DNA of 64,000 nucleotides from Strigamia acuminata (GCA_949358305.1 OX442322.1:5332001-5396000); one strand, 5' to 3'; positions 1 through 12,767 are shown, counted from the first letter of the stretch. Translations and numbers: made by a program. The notes: generated from the sequence alone by a model not told the origin.

Positions 1-452
1 TTCGGTAGGTTAGGTTTATCTCATCTTTACCAAAAAGTAGAAAAAGTAGAATCGTCACAAGCCAGTCATTAATGAACAGTACTAATATTTTATTTAATGG
101 TCTTAAAAGTGAGGCTATCATGCAACAAATTCGGCAAAAAACATAAGGAACAGATTCCAAATGAAAGAACAAAAGCTGCTGCATAACATGCACTCCATTT
201 CATATAGACGCGATATTTTCTGCTAGTCTAATGACTTAAACTGAAAAAGTAGCATCAGATAAATCAATTTTTAACACATAAATTTTTTACTTTACAAACG
301 TAAGAGCTGTTTGGTCATAAATAATAAAAATATTAAGGAGCTTTAAATTCAGAGTAGGTTTAAATTATAATAAAGTATTCTATTATATAAATAAATAATT
401 GTTTGCAGAAATTAGAATTTTTTTCCTCAATATAACAAATTTTTTTTTTCAG

Positions 453-2888
453 ATGGAATAGTTGAAGTACTCAGTGGCATTCTCAGAATTGTGGGTTTTA
501 GTGATAACATTAGTCCCAATATACATGGACTGCTTGCCCCGCGAAGCCTACACCCAACCTTACAAAATGCAACTTTACAAGATGCAGGTATATACATAGA
601 AAATTTTTTAAACAATCCTTTTAACAAAAAAAATTGTCTAATAAATTCAAACCTGTATGAAAAATTGCTAATATATTATTTTTCAGCTCGCTTGAATGAA
701 ATAATGAATCAAGTAAAATCGGTTATTTCGAAAGATTATAAAGGTATGTTCACTTCAATTTTAATATTAATTTCATAAGGGTGTTTGATTTAGGTCTGAT
801 TGTGGAGATCCTGAGACAGGGTGAGCACCATTAAGTTTATGGTTGTCTGTAATTATGACTGACTTATAGCACATGTACAGACAAAGTGACGTTGGAAGTT
901 GGTTTTAGGGTCATATGGCCATTGTTTACTAGTCTAGAGCAGAGGTCGGCAAGTAATTTTAAGTGGGGTCCGTATATTATTGAAAATTTTTATTGAGGTC
1001 CAGAAAAAAATCACTTAAAAACCTTACAAAAAACCTAAGAAAACAGAAAAAACACTTAAAAACCAAATAAACCCTCCAATAAACACACACAACCCAAAAA
1101 TACTAAAAAAAAACCTGAAAATTATTTTTAAAAAAACAGGAAAACAAGAAAAAAACACTGAAAAACTAAAGAAACCGAGGGAAAAACATCGCTAAAAGAC
1201 GTCATCGCTAAGACTACACATCGCTAACAAGTCACCGCCTGTTGCCGACCGCTGGTCTAGAGGCTAGAGTCAAGTGCCTTATCTCATTGCTTGTGCTACT
1301 TTGCTACAGAATGCCTGTACCAAGACATTAAATTAAAAAATACAGACACTCCAACAACTTTTAAATGTCATAATTTTCTGTCTAACCAATGGTATTTCCA
1401 TTTCATCCATTTGATATCGTTACGTGGCGCATGTAGGATGATTTTGCACTGATAAGAACGTGAAAAGAAAGACTCAGTGTTATGTTTCAATGAAAGAATA
1501 ATCTTTATTCTAATCAATTGGATATTACCAGAAGAAAATATCCAAAATCAACTCAAATTAGTAATTACAAACAAATGTTATTCATTTTGATAACAATACA
1601 AGAACCATTTGTATCAAGCAACTCTATAGTTTTGGTAATTACATTACATCTATATAACAATACAAGTAGATGACGTTCAATCCAACATTAACGTACTCAT
1701 AATCTTAGGTTTGGAGAAAAGCACAATTCGCACAAGTAAAGTATACACTATGCATTTGCGTACTAATACGGAAACGTGCGCGTGAAAACAAGACAGATTA
1801 TAAATCATTTGACTAGAATAATTCTCATTCTCAACACATGTCACTGAGCATCACAGTGTTGCATGGTGAGAGGCAGTCAGCACAAGGCACGGCTGCCATT
1901 GCTGGCGTCTCAATCTTAGAAGCAGACACTTCTGTAGTACAGGAATGCACACTTGACCATGGCCAAGTGTGCGAAACGTGAAAAACTCGCACGCGAATTG
2001 ACGTGCTTGGATGAGCAAATATGCGCCTACGCGAGTTCAGGCAAATTTAGGCCGAGCTTGCCTGTGTTGCACTTATAGAGACATGCAACACGATCTACAA
2101 AATTTGTATATATTGATGCTTCCATCAAGATGCGAGCATGAAATTGTCTTTTCATGAGTAGTTGGTGTAAATAGATCGATTGCAGTCACTTGAGCAACAT
2201 TTTTGGAATATACTTCACATTAGCAACGCCCGTTTTAGCAACGCTGTTTATTAATCACTTGACCTAACATACCCGACCTAACCTAACCTAACATAACCTG
2301 ACCTAAACTGACCTAACTAACCTAACCTAGCTGAATTTAAGCGGCTTAAACACAGCGTCGCTAAAACGGGCGTTGTTAAAGTAAAGGAATTCGCATTTTT
2401 GTCTCTCAAACAATTGATCTCTGCATACCTTGTTCTTGTAATTGTTATTCGCGCTCTATTTTATATTCTTCCCGTTGAACTTGTCGACTTACCCATTCTT
2501 CCCGTGTTGGGCATCCCCATTGTCTTGACTGTGTATGTGCCATTTGTGGCATCACTTCCGTTCGCAATTGTGGAATTCACTTCATCTCTTCCAATTCTCC
2601 CTACTCAAAATACAAAATTCATTTATGCATCTGGGCTTGTTGGTTATAATGCAGCTAAAATTCTGAATACTTCCAGGTCATTACAGGCAATGAAGAAGGT
2701 ACAGAATTTAAATTTCAGTATTGCTTGGAAAATTTGAAAGAAGCAAACAATTGATTTTAAATAAATAAAGTTAAAAAAATATTTTGTTAAGGCATAAAAA
2801 AAATCTTCTTTAAAATGTATTCTCATTGCAGGAACTATTGTAAAAAAACTGAAACACTCTGAAGTTTTACTACGCAAATTAATTGCAG
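453..2888 (+). CDS. Three internal exons of an unidentified host gene (partial)
   Basis: Exons 453-587, 687-743 and 2832-2888 are each preceded by a pyrimidine-rich tract ending in CAG and followed by GT (GTATAT, GTATGT, GTAAGA). The phases agree: every exon starts with the last two bases of a codon and ends with the first base of the next, so the three join into one open frame of about 83 codons. The product starts with GIVEVLSGILRIVGF, has the segment LHPTLQNATLQDA, and ends in a basic helix-like stretch (KLKHSEVLLRKL). I do not recognise the family. First and last exons are not seen; the gene may continue beyond the repeats. The 2.1-kb second intron holds two small transposons. The consistent phases make a real gene likely; the function is unknown. 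Confidence 0.5.
940..1254. mobile_element. Non-autonomous hAT-type MITE
   Basis: The ends are inverted repeats (CAGAGGTCGGCAA at the left; the complement of CAGCGGTCGGCAA at the right). The element is flanked by a perfect 8-bp direct repeat GTCTAGAG at 932-939 and 1255-1262. An 8-bp duplication with CAG...CTG ends is the hAT superfamily signature. The 315-bp interior is A-rich and has no coding capacity, so it must have been mobilised in trans. It lies in the intron between exons 2 and 3 of the unidentified host gene. Confidence 0.85.
1263..2219. other. Intronic sequence without recognisable features
   Basis: No open frame of note and no clear repeat. GC content rises around 1880-2060, where TCGC-rich stretches and short inverted motifs occur. 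This could be an old transposon remnant, but I could find neither matched ends nor a target-site duplication. Confidence 0.4.
2220..2378. mobile_element. Small foldback element (MITE) with a CCTAA-type core
   Basis: The left arm 2220-2250 (TTAGCAACGCCCGTTTTAGC...) and the right arm 2347-2378 are imperfect inverted repeats of about 30 bp. The core at about 2269-2331 is a run of degenerate CCTAA/CCTGA units, like scrambled TTAGG-type telomeric repeats. There is no coding capacity. No clear target-site duplication is visible, so the superfamily is open. Confidence 0.65.
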
Positions 2889-2908
2889 GTAAGAGTTGAA
2901 GTAGTTGC

Positions 2909-3453
2909 TTGTAGTTTTACTATAATAGAATAGTTTAAATAGAATAATTTTAACAGAATAGTTTTTAATGGAATAGTTGTAATAGAATAGTTTAAAACAA
3001 TAGTTTTAATAGAATACTTTTAACAGAATGGTTTTAACAGAATGGTTTTAATAGAATGGTTTAAATAGAATAGTTTTAATAGAATGGTTTTAATAGAATG
3101 GTTTTAATAAAATGGTTTTAATAAAATGGTTTTAATAGAATGGTTTGAAAAGAATAGTTTTAATAGAATAGTTTTAATAGAATAGTTTTAATACAATAGT
3201 TTTAATACAATAGTTTTAATACAATAGTTTTAATAGAATACTTTTAACAGAATGGTTTTAATAGAATAGTTTTAATAGAATGGTTTGAATAGAATGGTTT
3301 TAATAGAATGGTTTTAATAGAATGGTTTTAATAGAATGGTTTGAATAGAATGGTTTGAATAGAATGGTTTTAATAGAATGGTTTTAATAGAATGGTTTTA
3401 ATAGAATGGTTTTAATAGAATGGTTTGAAAAGAATAGTTTGAAAAGAATAGTT
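2909..3453. repeat. AT-rich 14-bp minisatellite, left part
   Basis: Roughly 40 degenerate copies of a 14-bp unit (GTTTTAATAGAATG and variants such as GTTTTAATACAATA). The array is cut at 3454 by the piggyBac element. It resumes at 21385-21419 and again at 24561-24810, so these three blocks were once one array. Confidence 0.9.
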
Positions 3454-3457
3454 TTAA

Positions 3458-3720
3458 CCCTCTCCACCTCAACTTGGGGTCAATTTTGACCCCAAAAAGT
3501 GTTTTTTATTTTTTTTTCTGCTAAAATAAATGTTTTTATTTCTGTTTTTTTTTTGTATTTTATTTTTTCATCATTTAGAATAATAAAAAAAATATATAAA
3601 CCGCTAATTTTTTTATTTAAATTGTTTTTTGATGTTTGGGGTCAAAAATGACCCGGGTTGGGATGGCATGTCGGAAGTCGTTTTTTATTGGGGTCAAAAA
3701 TGACCCGGGATGGGGTGGCG
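3458..3720 (+). repeat. Left terminal and subterminal repeats of the piggyBac element
   Basis: The region begins CCCTCTCCACCTCAACTT directly after the TTAA and holds three copies of a GGGGTCA-A/T-TGACCC palindrome at 3476-3493, 3638-3654 and 3690-3706. The right end has one copy at 21320-21336. Terminal and subterminal repeats are where piggyBac transposase binds; the palindromes are candidate binding sites (inference). Confidence 0.7.
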
Positions 3721-3852
3721 TGACACTTAAAGTTTGGGGTGTTCGTTGGGGGGATTAAACGTACAGACTACATAACATGATATGTAATGTTTACGTTTTC
3801 TTCCCAATATATAAACACACCACATTGTTTTGTTTTTCCTGACCAACGTGAA

Positions 3853-5256
3853 ATGGCCGACGATTCAGATTACGAATACATCAGCGATGACAACAACTCG
3901 GAAGATGAACTTAAAAATGAAACTGATCTGGATAGCCGTCCTTGTTCGCCAGCGAATGTTGGGGAAACCATTGAATATGTCGAACGCAGCTGGAATACAA
4001 TTGCACCTGTTCAGCGCCGAGAACGAGCTGAAAATATAATTTGCGACCCCGAAGGCTTAACTCGTAAATCGGAGCAATGCAAAACAATACTTGATGCATT
4101 TCGTTTGTTTATTTCGCCGGAAATCATAAATATTGTTGTGAAATACACAAATCAACGAGGGGAACGACGTATTCAGAAGCTAAACCATGCTGATCGAAAG
4201 TCTATCCAATATTGGCAAGCGGTTGATTCCACCGAAATAAATGCTATAATTGGCGTTTTACTGTTGGCGGGATCGTTTAAGGAATCGAAACAGGCTCTGC
4301 GTTTCCTTTGGAACACAGAAGTAGCATTTTGTCGGCAAATTTATACAGCTGTAATGAGCAGGAATCGGTTCACTGAAATTTTTACCGTGTTACGATTTGA
4401 TGACAGCTTGACAAAGATCGAGCGATATAAACAGTCCCGTTTAGCTCCAATTTCTGAAATTTCAGAACTATTTGCCGAAAATTGTCGTAATTCGTATATC
4501 GCATCACCATTTGGCACTGTGGACGAACAATTAATCACATTTCGTGGGCGTTGTGGATTTAAGGTTTATATAAAATCTAAACCTGGACGTTATGGGATCA
4601 AAGTTTGGGTTTTAGCAGACGCAAAATTGAGTTACTGTTGCAATTTCGAAATTTATTGTGGCAAAGTAAATAATATTCCTGAGAAAAATCAAGGGACACG
4701 TGTCGTAAAAACGTTGACTGAATTTTGGAATGGATCTGGTCGGAATGTCACAACTGATAATTTTTTTACTGATTTTGTTTTAGCAGAGCAAATGTTACAA
4801 AATCGTCTCACACTTCTCGGTACAGTGAGAAAAAATCGCAAAGAATTACCAAAATCGTTACTAGACACGACAGATAGAAGTGTATTTTCATCACAGTTTT
4901 TATTTACACGTGATTTAACACTGGTTTCGTACACGCCAAAAAAAAGAAAACTGTTATTTTATTGTCAAGTGCACATCACCAACACGATATTAGTGACGCT
5001 TCACACAACTTTAAACCGACTATGATTTTAAATTACAACTTGACAAAGGGAGGAGTAGATTCACTTGACAAACTAATTCGTGAGTATTCTTGTAGACGAC
5101 CTACTAGACGCTGGCCACTTGTTATTTTCCAAAACTTCATCGATATTGCTGTCTATAATGCACTTGTAGTTTGGAAAAATAAAAATCCGGATTGGGCTGT
5201 GATAATACAGGTGAAAAAACCTGTAGACGAGTATTTTTACAGAATTTGGGCATGGC
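3853..5256 (+). pseudogene. piggyBac transposase, catalytic part (frameshifted, interrupted)
   Basis: It encodes an acidic N-terminus (MADDSDYEYISDDNN) followed by the DDE_Tnp_1_7 catalytic core. The DDD residues can be located: the first D in TVDEQLITFRG (codon 4522-4524), the second in TTDNFFT (4756-4758), the third in GGVDSLDK (5058-5060). The ATG at 3853 is preferred because an acidic stretch starts there, as is usual in the family; an in-frame ATG at 3787 is also possible. A frameshift in the A/T-rich run near 4940-4962 and another near 5190-5205 break the frame. At 5257 the gene is interrupted by an LTR, and the C-terminal cysteine-rich domain lies 15.1 kb away at 20395-20681. No active protein can come from this copy. 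Confidence 0.85.
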
Positions 5257-5496
5257 TGTAGCGGGCACCAAAGCGGTCGTCCCCGATGGGAGCCACAGGA
5301 AATAAAGTAAATTCAGTTCCAAACCTTGTGGTCGTATAGTGGTTGAAATCCAGGTCATTCCCATCAGCACAAGATTAATGTAGATCTTGTGTCAGGCAGC
5401 CCGTCGTTGGCACAAGCGCTGGAAGAAGGCATCTGGTTTTAAAGACTGAGTCCGCTTACTACTCACTAAACCGCATGTTGGTAATTAAGCAAAACT

Positions 5497-5982
5497 TGTA
5501 GACAGAGAATGCGCAAAATATCAGTAATCACCGATTGGAAGCGTGAATGGAGCCGCGCTACACGCGCGGACGGCGACGATACGATCCGTATCGTGCGCGG
5601 ACAAAGTGCGCGACGTAAGGTCGCTTATATGCACTGTAAATGCACTGAAATGTGCACCAAATGAACGACAATGTTTAAAAGAATAAAAGGAATTTAATAT
5701 AAACATAATACTTTACAAAAGTGTCCAATTTTGGATGGAAATCAGCAGAAACACACACGGCTGTGTGTGTCGCCATCTTGGATTCGGATAACAGTGATGG
5801 TGGCACTCTGGTGCCGGAAATTAACATTAGGTGTGAACAAATCATTGAAAACAAGAACAAATCATAGGATAGTGTAACGGAGGTATGGAATTACATACGA
5901 GACAGCATAAAATCAACTATAACATCGAAATCAACAAAGTATAAACATATTCATCGATAAAAACACGGTCTTTAGACCAACA
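5497..5982 (-). repeat. 3' LTR of copia element A
   Basis: 486 bp, TGTAGACAG...GACCAACA on the plus strand, a near-identical match to 19273-19758. It contains a CGCCATCTTGG motif (5771-5781), the complement of a YY1/Pho-like AAGATGGCG. Confidence 0.93.
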
Positions 5983-6293
5983 AATCCCCTCTTCGATGGA
6001 AATATTTATCAGGGGACGAGACAAACGTATACTGGAATTACAGTTGATAATTAACGAGAAATGAAAACAATAAAGTCGAATCATCGGGCCGGGTACTGTG
6101 ATTGAAGAACTCTTCCTTAAGGAAGCCCGAAAATTCCCTCGAATGCTCGATGATCCTCAAAGTCGGGTGAAACTAAAATAGGAATGTCACGATTGAATTA
6201 AACTCGGAAGATCTTCGAAATTAACGATCGCAGACGTTCAGACGATAACCACTTGGTGAAAATGTCTGCGATGTTCACTTCCGAGGCGACTTT
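5983..6293 (-). other. Element A tail: polypurine tract and end of RNase H beyond a stop
   Basis: Minus-strand frame matching copia RNase H C-termini (ADIFTKW) continues here after the stop at 6294, then untranslated sequence and the polypurine tract next to the LTR. Confidence 0.7.
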
Positions 6294-9200
6294 TCATAGA
6301 TCGAAGACTCCTGTCGTATACCACTCCCTGAGCCAATGATATTTCACGCGAATGTGTCGAGTTTTCGCCTTTTCGATGTCATTCGAAGTGAACTGGATAG
6401 CGGCCAGGGCATCGGAGTAGACGACGGGTCGAGATAAACGATTGAGAATCGGGAGATCGGTGTAGACGGAGTCCAGCCAGAATAGCTCCTTTACACACTC
6501 TACTAGGGCGATGAACTCCGCTTCCATAGTAGAGCATGCCACGGTCGACTGTTTTCGACAGGACCAGCCGATAGGGACGTTACCGATGTACACGATGTAT
6601 CCTCCGAAACTCAAAGATGTTTCCGGATCGCTCGCCCACGATGCGTCGGTGAAAGCCGATAACTGGCTGGAAATGCAACCAGACAGTTCGATACAAAGGT
6701 CTGCGGTGTTTGCTACGTACTGCAGAACCTGGAGAAGGGCGCGGATGTGGGTTCGGTTGTAGCACGTGTTGTATTGTGCTAAGGCGATCACGGAGTATAG
6801 GATATCGGGACGAGTTCTCGATGCCAAAAACAACAGTGAGCCAATTACCGATCGATAGGGAAAATCTTCGAGGTTTTCGGTGGATCCTCTGACGAGCGTC
6901 GTTCCCGGGGTCACTGGCACCTTGACGAGGTTATTAGTCGATGTCCCGAACTTCTTTACAATCTTGGCGATGTAAGCACGCTGGGTGATAAACGTGCGTC
7001 CTGCGTCGCGAATGAATTCGACGCCTAGAAGTTTCGTGATCGGGCCGAGATTTACGATGTCGAACTTCGAACTAATGAGTTGGATCAGTTGCTTAAAGAT
7101 GCCGTCAGATGCGTAGAAAAGAACAATATCATCTACGTAAATCAGCATAACTGCTGTATTGCCGAATACGTAGACGCAATTACACGCCGGCATCTTCCGA
7201 AATCCGAGGGCCCGTAACGTTTCGTCGAGTTTCTCAAACCATTGTCTCCCGGATTTTTGGAGGCCGTAAAGCGATTTGAGGAGCAGCCACACGTTGTTTG
7301 GGTCGGAGCATGTGGCACCTGCGGGGATTCGCATATATACTTTATGCTTTAACTCCCCGTACAGGTACGCACCTTTCACGTCGAGGTGGGCGTCCTGCCA
7401 ACCACGTAATACGACGAGAAGACAGAAAAACAGACGGATCAATATGAAGTTCACGACTGGGCTAAACACCTCATCAAAATCGACTCCGAGGGTTTGATAA
7501 AAACCTTGCGCTACTAAGCGTGCTCGGTATCGGGTGACGGTTCCGGCTGCATCGGTTTTGAGTTTAAAAATCCACTTGCAGCCAAGAATAGTGGTGTCGG
7601 GTGGTCGGGGAACTTCTTTATAGATTTCTCGTTCTTTGAACATATCGAGCTCCTCTCCAATTGCTTCACGCCATTTCGGAGCATCAGTGAATTTCGGTAT
7701 TTCGGCGAATGAAGCCGGTTCGGTTCGGCACAGATGAGCCGCATGACGAACGCCCGGAAGAGTTGGCAATTTATGCTCGAGATTTCCAAAGAAGAAAAGT
7801 CCGGGGTCGTAATCAATATTGTTCAACATACAATACTCCTCGATGTCGTGATAAGATCTTAGACGGATCTTCGGAGTTGGAAAATAATAAACGTCGATTG
7901 CGATTGATCCGGGTTTTTGATCCTTCCGGAGATGCTCTTCGCGTACCCATTCACGACACTCTCCATCTCCACCAACGAATCGCCACATGTGAGTCGTGTG
8001 GCGAGCGGTTGCCGCAGCGACTTCGGTTCCCAATACCGGAGCTGGTGACATCGGATCGGGGTCGAATATCTGCAACGTATGCGTAGCAGGATCACCAGCG
8101 CGTTGTTGACGACGCGTTGTGATGAATCTCGGCGTCGGTACCGGTGTTTCACGTGGGAGTGGAGGTGCTGCCGAACGTTGAGGCGAGGGTGGAGCTGATG
8201 GGCGAGGCGATGGCGGGGCAGATTGACGAGGTGTCGACGGAGGTAATTGATGCGACAATGGTTCCGCTGACGGGTCAATGAGTTCGGATGTCTCGGGATA
8301 AACCGATAATTCATCCATTTCTCGGATGTCGTGGTCAGTATCGCGTTCCTCTTCGTATGAAATGTGATGAGATTGTCGAAGGGATGCGGAACCCGGAGGT
8401 AATGTCGCACATAAATCCAGCAAGACCCGTTCCGGAGTTGTCGGAGGTGGAATGTGGATGTGTAGAAAAGCCGGAGGCGTGTGCATCGATGCGGATGCAG
8501 TTGACACGTGCTGACTATTTCCATTGTCAGAATCGTTCGCGGAATGTCCGGATGCCTCTGAATCGGATCCCCTTGGCCACTGATGGTAATGAAGGTTATC
8601 ATCGAATGTTACGGACTGCTGTCCAGGACCGGTGAACGATTCCTGAGGTCGTTGAGGCAAAATTTTGATGGATTTCCGATAAGATTGTCGCTCATCGACT
8701 TTGACGTGAATCAATTCGTAGACTTTGTTGTCCATCGGGTTCCAAATTCTGAATCCACGGGTCCCTGTGGCGTAGCCGACTAAATACCCCTCCCAGGCCC
8801 GCGGATCCAGTTTCTTGCGGCCTGGCGCAGTGTAGTGCACCCAGCACTTCAAACCGACTTTTCGTAGATGACGTAACGAAAGGGCTCTCTGTCGCCAAAG
8901 GATGTACGGGACCTGATTGTTAAGTCGAGAATGAGAGCACCGGTTCTTGATATACGCAAACGTAACCGCGAGCTCGGCCCAGAGCGCTTCCGGCAACTTG
9001 GTTTCGGATAAGACTGCACGAAAGTTGTCGGCCATTGTCCGGTTTATGCGCTCGGCCGTGCCATTCATCTGTGGCGATGATGGATTCGTTCGCTGACCCT
9101 GAATACCTTTGTCTTGAAGGTAGCGGAGAAATTCGTTTGATAAAAATTCGCCACCCCGATCCGTACGGATAGCCTTGACTTTCGCGTCCTGTATCCGCTC

Positions 9201-9409
9201 CACCCGTGCAACAAAATCCTTAAAAGTTGCGAAAACTTGTGATTTCTGCGCTAGCGGTATGATCCAGCAATAGCGAGTAGCGTCGTCGATGACGGTAAGG
9301 ACGGAACGCGCTCCTCCAAACGATGGGATAGGGGCGGGCCCCCAAATATCCATGTGGAGAAGGTCCAAAGGCTTTGTTGTCGAGGAGTTCGGATCGGGCT
9401 TGTGAGAAG
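6294..9409 (-). pseudogene. Element A pol, 3' part: integrase, reverse transcriptase, RNase H
   Basis: A long minus-strand frame entering from the B insertion at 9409. The integrase core shows the D-D-E residues in LLHMDIWGP, IRTDRGGEFL and NGTAERINR. A Ser/Asp/Pro-rich linker follows, then copia RT (RVT_2) with CKWIFKLK, RYRARLVAQGF and the catalytic YVDD in LIYVDDIVLFY, then RNase H with FTDASWA, STMEAEF and YSDALAA. The stop at 6294 is premature: family-typical sequence continues in frame, and TGA stands where relatives have an arginine codon (compatible with CGA to TGA). Apparent N-terminal residues upstream of 9410 belong to the LTR of element B. Confidence 0.92.
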
Positions 9410-9922
9410 TGTAGGTGAGTGGTGCGCAAATAATCGGCAAATGAACCGATGTGGAAGCGTGAAATAAAGCTCGTCGCAAATGCGCGACGGTTAATTCCGA
9501 TAACAGAATCGCCTGATGCGATTCGAGCGAGCGCGCGACTTATGGTCGCTTATATGCGCTTAAATAGCACTGAAGGTGCTCTAAAGTGAAGGTAAACACT
9601 TAAAAACATAAAAGTTTAATGAAAAGTAAACCATATCTTACATAAATGGATTTCCAAAGGTGAAAAGATGTGAAAGTGCGGATTAGGGATAAGAGTGTCA
9701 CAGCACTCTGGTGACAGTTATTAACATTAAATTTTAAATTAAAGAACAAATCATCTAAGTAAAACATAAGCAAAGTATGGAATTACATACTGGACAGCAG
9801 AAATTAAATCCAAATAGAGAAAACAGTAAATAAATGATCAAATATCAATACAATGTTTGAACACAAAACATATAGTAAATAAACATTTGATATCGACAAC
9901 ATGAGTGGTTCTTAGACCAACA
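9410..9922 (-). repeat. 3' LTR of copia element B
   Basis: 513 bp, TGTAGGTGAGTGG...GACCAACA on the plus strand; the polypurine tract (GAAGAGGGGATT on the minus strand) abuts it at 9923. Confidence 0.92.
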
Positions 9923-10291
9923 AATCCCCTCTTCGATCTTAAATGTTCAGGAGAAAATACGAACAGATACTAGAATTATAGCATAAACATTAATTCAAAA
10001 GGTAAATAATAAAGTCGAATCACCGAGCCGGGTACTATAATTGTAAAACTCTACGAAAGCCCGAATATTCCCACTGATCTCGATGATTCTCACAATCGAA
10101 AAAAAAACTAACACAGGAATGTCACGATAAAGTCACAATCGGAAAATCCGAGAAATCAACGATTGTAAACGTTCCGATCCGAGCCACTTCGTGAAGATGT
10201 CAGCGACGTTCAGGTCGCCGGGCACTTTTCGGAGTTCGAAACGTCCCGCCGTATACCACTCCCTGAGCCAGTGATATCGTACACGAATATG
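9923..10291 (-). other. Element B 3' tail
   Basis: Family-typical RNase H C-terminal sequence continues beyond the stop at 10292 (HIRV..., then ADIFTKW), followed by untranslated sequence and the polypurine tract. Confidence 0.65.
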
Positions 10292-11158
10292 TCAAGTTTT
10301 CGAAGTTTCGACATCGTTGGAAGTAAACTGTATGGCCGAGAGAGCGTCGGAATAAATGACGGGTCGCGATAATCGGTTGAGGATCGGAAACTGAAGATAA
10401 ACGTGGTCCAACCAGTAAAGCTCCTTGACACACTCAACAAGGGCGATAAATTCTGCTTCCATTGTTGAGCATGCCACGGTCGACTGTTTACGACAGGACC
10501 AGCCGATTGGAATGTTGCCGATGAAAGTGATATAGCCGCCGAAACTCAATGATGTCTCCGGATCGCATGCCCACGAAGCGTCGGTGTAAGCCCACAATTG
10601 TGAAGATGTACAGCTTGATAGTTCGATACAAAAGTCTGCGGTGTTTGCCACGTACTGCAAGACTTGAAGTAATGCTCGAATGTGGGTCTTATTATAACAG
10701 GTATTATACTGCGATAAGTGAATAACGGAGTAAAGGATGTCGGGGCGTGTCCTCGAAGCCAAAAATAACAGCGATCCGATCAGCGAGCGGTATGGGAAAT
10801 CTTCCAAATTCTCGGTCGATCCTCTGACGAGTGTTGTTCCGGGGGTCACGGGAACTTTCACGAGCTTGTTGGTCGAGGTTCCGAACTTTTTGATAATCTT
10901 CGCGATATAAGCACGTTGGGAAATGAATGTGCGTCCCATATCACGAATAAACTCGACGCCTAACAATTTCGTAATCGGACCGAGATTGACGATTTGGAAT
11001 TTCGAACTGATAAGTCGGATCAATTGGTCGAAAACACTGTCGGACGCGTAGAATAAAATAATATCGTCCACGTAGACTAACATGATAGCGGAGTTTCCGA
11101 AAACGTAGACACAATTGCAAGCTGGCATTCTTCGGAATCCGAGGTCTCGAAGCGTCAA
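10292..11158 (-). pseudogene. Element B RT C-terminal part and RNase H
   Basis: The frame resumes after a shift near 11160 with FRRMPACNCVYVFGN and the RT active site LVYVDDIILFY. It then has ITKLLGVEFI, SLIGSLLFLASRTRPD and RNase H (YTDASWA, STMEAEFIALVECVKEL). It ends at TGA where element A reads arginine in KTRHIRV. Closely related to element A throughout. Confidence 0.9.
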
Positions 11159-12767
11159 CGTCTAACTTTTCGAACCATTGTCTTCCCGACTGGTGGAGTC
11201 CGTAAAGAGATTTAACGAGTAGCCACACATTGTTGGGGTTGGAACATGTGGCACCTGCAGGGATCCGCATGTAGACTTTGTGTTTAAGTTCTCCATACAG
11301 GTACGCACATTTCACATCTAAGTGTGCATCCTTCCAACCACGCAACACGACGAGAAGACAGAAGAATAAACGGATTAAAACGAAATTCACCACCGGACTA
11401 AAAACTTCATCGTAGTCGACTCCGAGAGTTTGACGAAAACCCTGGGCGACTAAACGAGCTCGATATCTGGTGATCGTCCCTGCTGCATCGGTCTTCAGCT
11501 TAAAAAGCCATTTGCAGCCCAAAATCGTGGTATCCGGTGGTTTGGGAACTTCGAGATAAACCTCTCTTTCGGTGAATGTGTCGAGCTCTTCCTTAATGGC
11601 TTCACGCCATTTCGGAGCGTCGGAGAATTTCGGGATTTCAGCATAGGAAGCTGGTTCCGTTCTGCACAGATGAGCTGCATGACGAACACCCGGAACAGTA
11701 GGTAATGTATATTCGATGTTACTCCAAATAAACAAACTGGGATCATAATCGATGTTGTTGAGCATACAGTATTCATCAACATCCCTCTGAGATCTGAGTC
11801 GAATGCCGGGCATCGGAAAATAATAAACGTCCGTTTTAATCGATCCCGGGACTTGATCCTTCCGGAGGTGTTCCTCGCGTCTCCAATCACTGCACTCGGA
11901 ATCTTCCCCAATGGGTCGCCAAATATATGCAGTATGGCGATCCGTAGCAGGCAAGACTTCTGTCCCGACTATGTGCTGAATTGGAGCAGGAGACATTGGA
12001 GTATCGTCAAATACCGACACTGTATGAGACAGATCTGCTCCACGGGTCTTCCGGCGATAAGTGATGTATCTAGCCGGAGAGCCAGGCGGTGATTGGCGAG
12101 GAGACTGTTCTGCAGATGTCCCTGTGAAATCAGATGTTCTTGGAAGGATAGATAGGTCATCAAAGTTAGCAATATCGTCATCTGTGTCTCCTTCCTGATA
12201 GAGGATGGGATACGATTGGGAATGTCCTAGGCTTGCCGAACTTGGTAATTGCAGTGCACATGCATCCAACAATAACTGCTCTGGCGTTGTCGGAGGCGGC
12301 AATTGGATGACCGGTGTATGAACAGAGTGAGATGTCGATACGCCGCTGGCATGGCTAGCTCCACCATTATCGGAATCGTTGTTGGAATGATCAGAATGTT
12401 CGGAATCGGATCCTCTTGGCCAGTCATGGAACTGGACGTTGTCGTTAAACGAAACCGATGGCTGTCCGACATCAGAAAAAGTTTCTTCGGGTCGTTGAGA
12501 TGCGCCACGAAGAGATTTCCGATATGATTGGCGTTCATCGATCTTGACGTGAACCGTTTCATAAACTCGATCTTCTACCGGATTCCAAACTCTATATCCG
12601 CCGGTACCAGTCGCGTAACCAACGAGATATCCCTCCCATGCACGCGGATCTAGTTTCTTGCGGCCTGGCGCGGTGTAATGCACCCAGCATTTGGACCCCA
12701 TTTTGCGTAGGTGTCGTAAAGACAATGCTCGTTGTCGCCATAGGATATAGGGAATTTGATTATTCAA
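11159..12767 (-). pseudogene. Element B integrase C-terminus, linker and RT N-terminal part
   Basis: After the stop near 12780 the same frame continues with NNQIPYILWRQRALSLRHLR, a GYLVGYATGTGGYRVWNP block and a Ser/Asp-rich linker. RT follows (CKWLFKLKTDAAG, YRARLVAQGFRQTLG, WKDAHLDVKCAYLYGELK, KSLYGLHQSGRQWFEKLD). Near 11160 an indel throws the frame; residues read beyond that point on this frame are not family-like. Confidence 0.88.

Noticed and set aside
1479-2100. Possible solo LTR (TGTTATG...GCAACA)
   Set aside because: No matching target-site duplication could be found at the candidate ends.
2399-2737. Hydrophobic open frame of 112 codons in the host intron
   Set aside because: It has no ATG start, its composition is T-rich (which gives hydrophobic residues by chance), and no splice phase fits the neighbouring exons.
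7859-8602. Long frames on both strands inside element A pol
   Set aside because: Shadow frames of the RT-linker region; the real frame shows integrase, RT and RNase H motifs.
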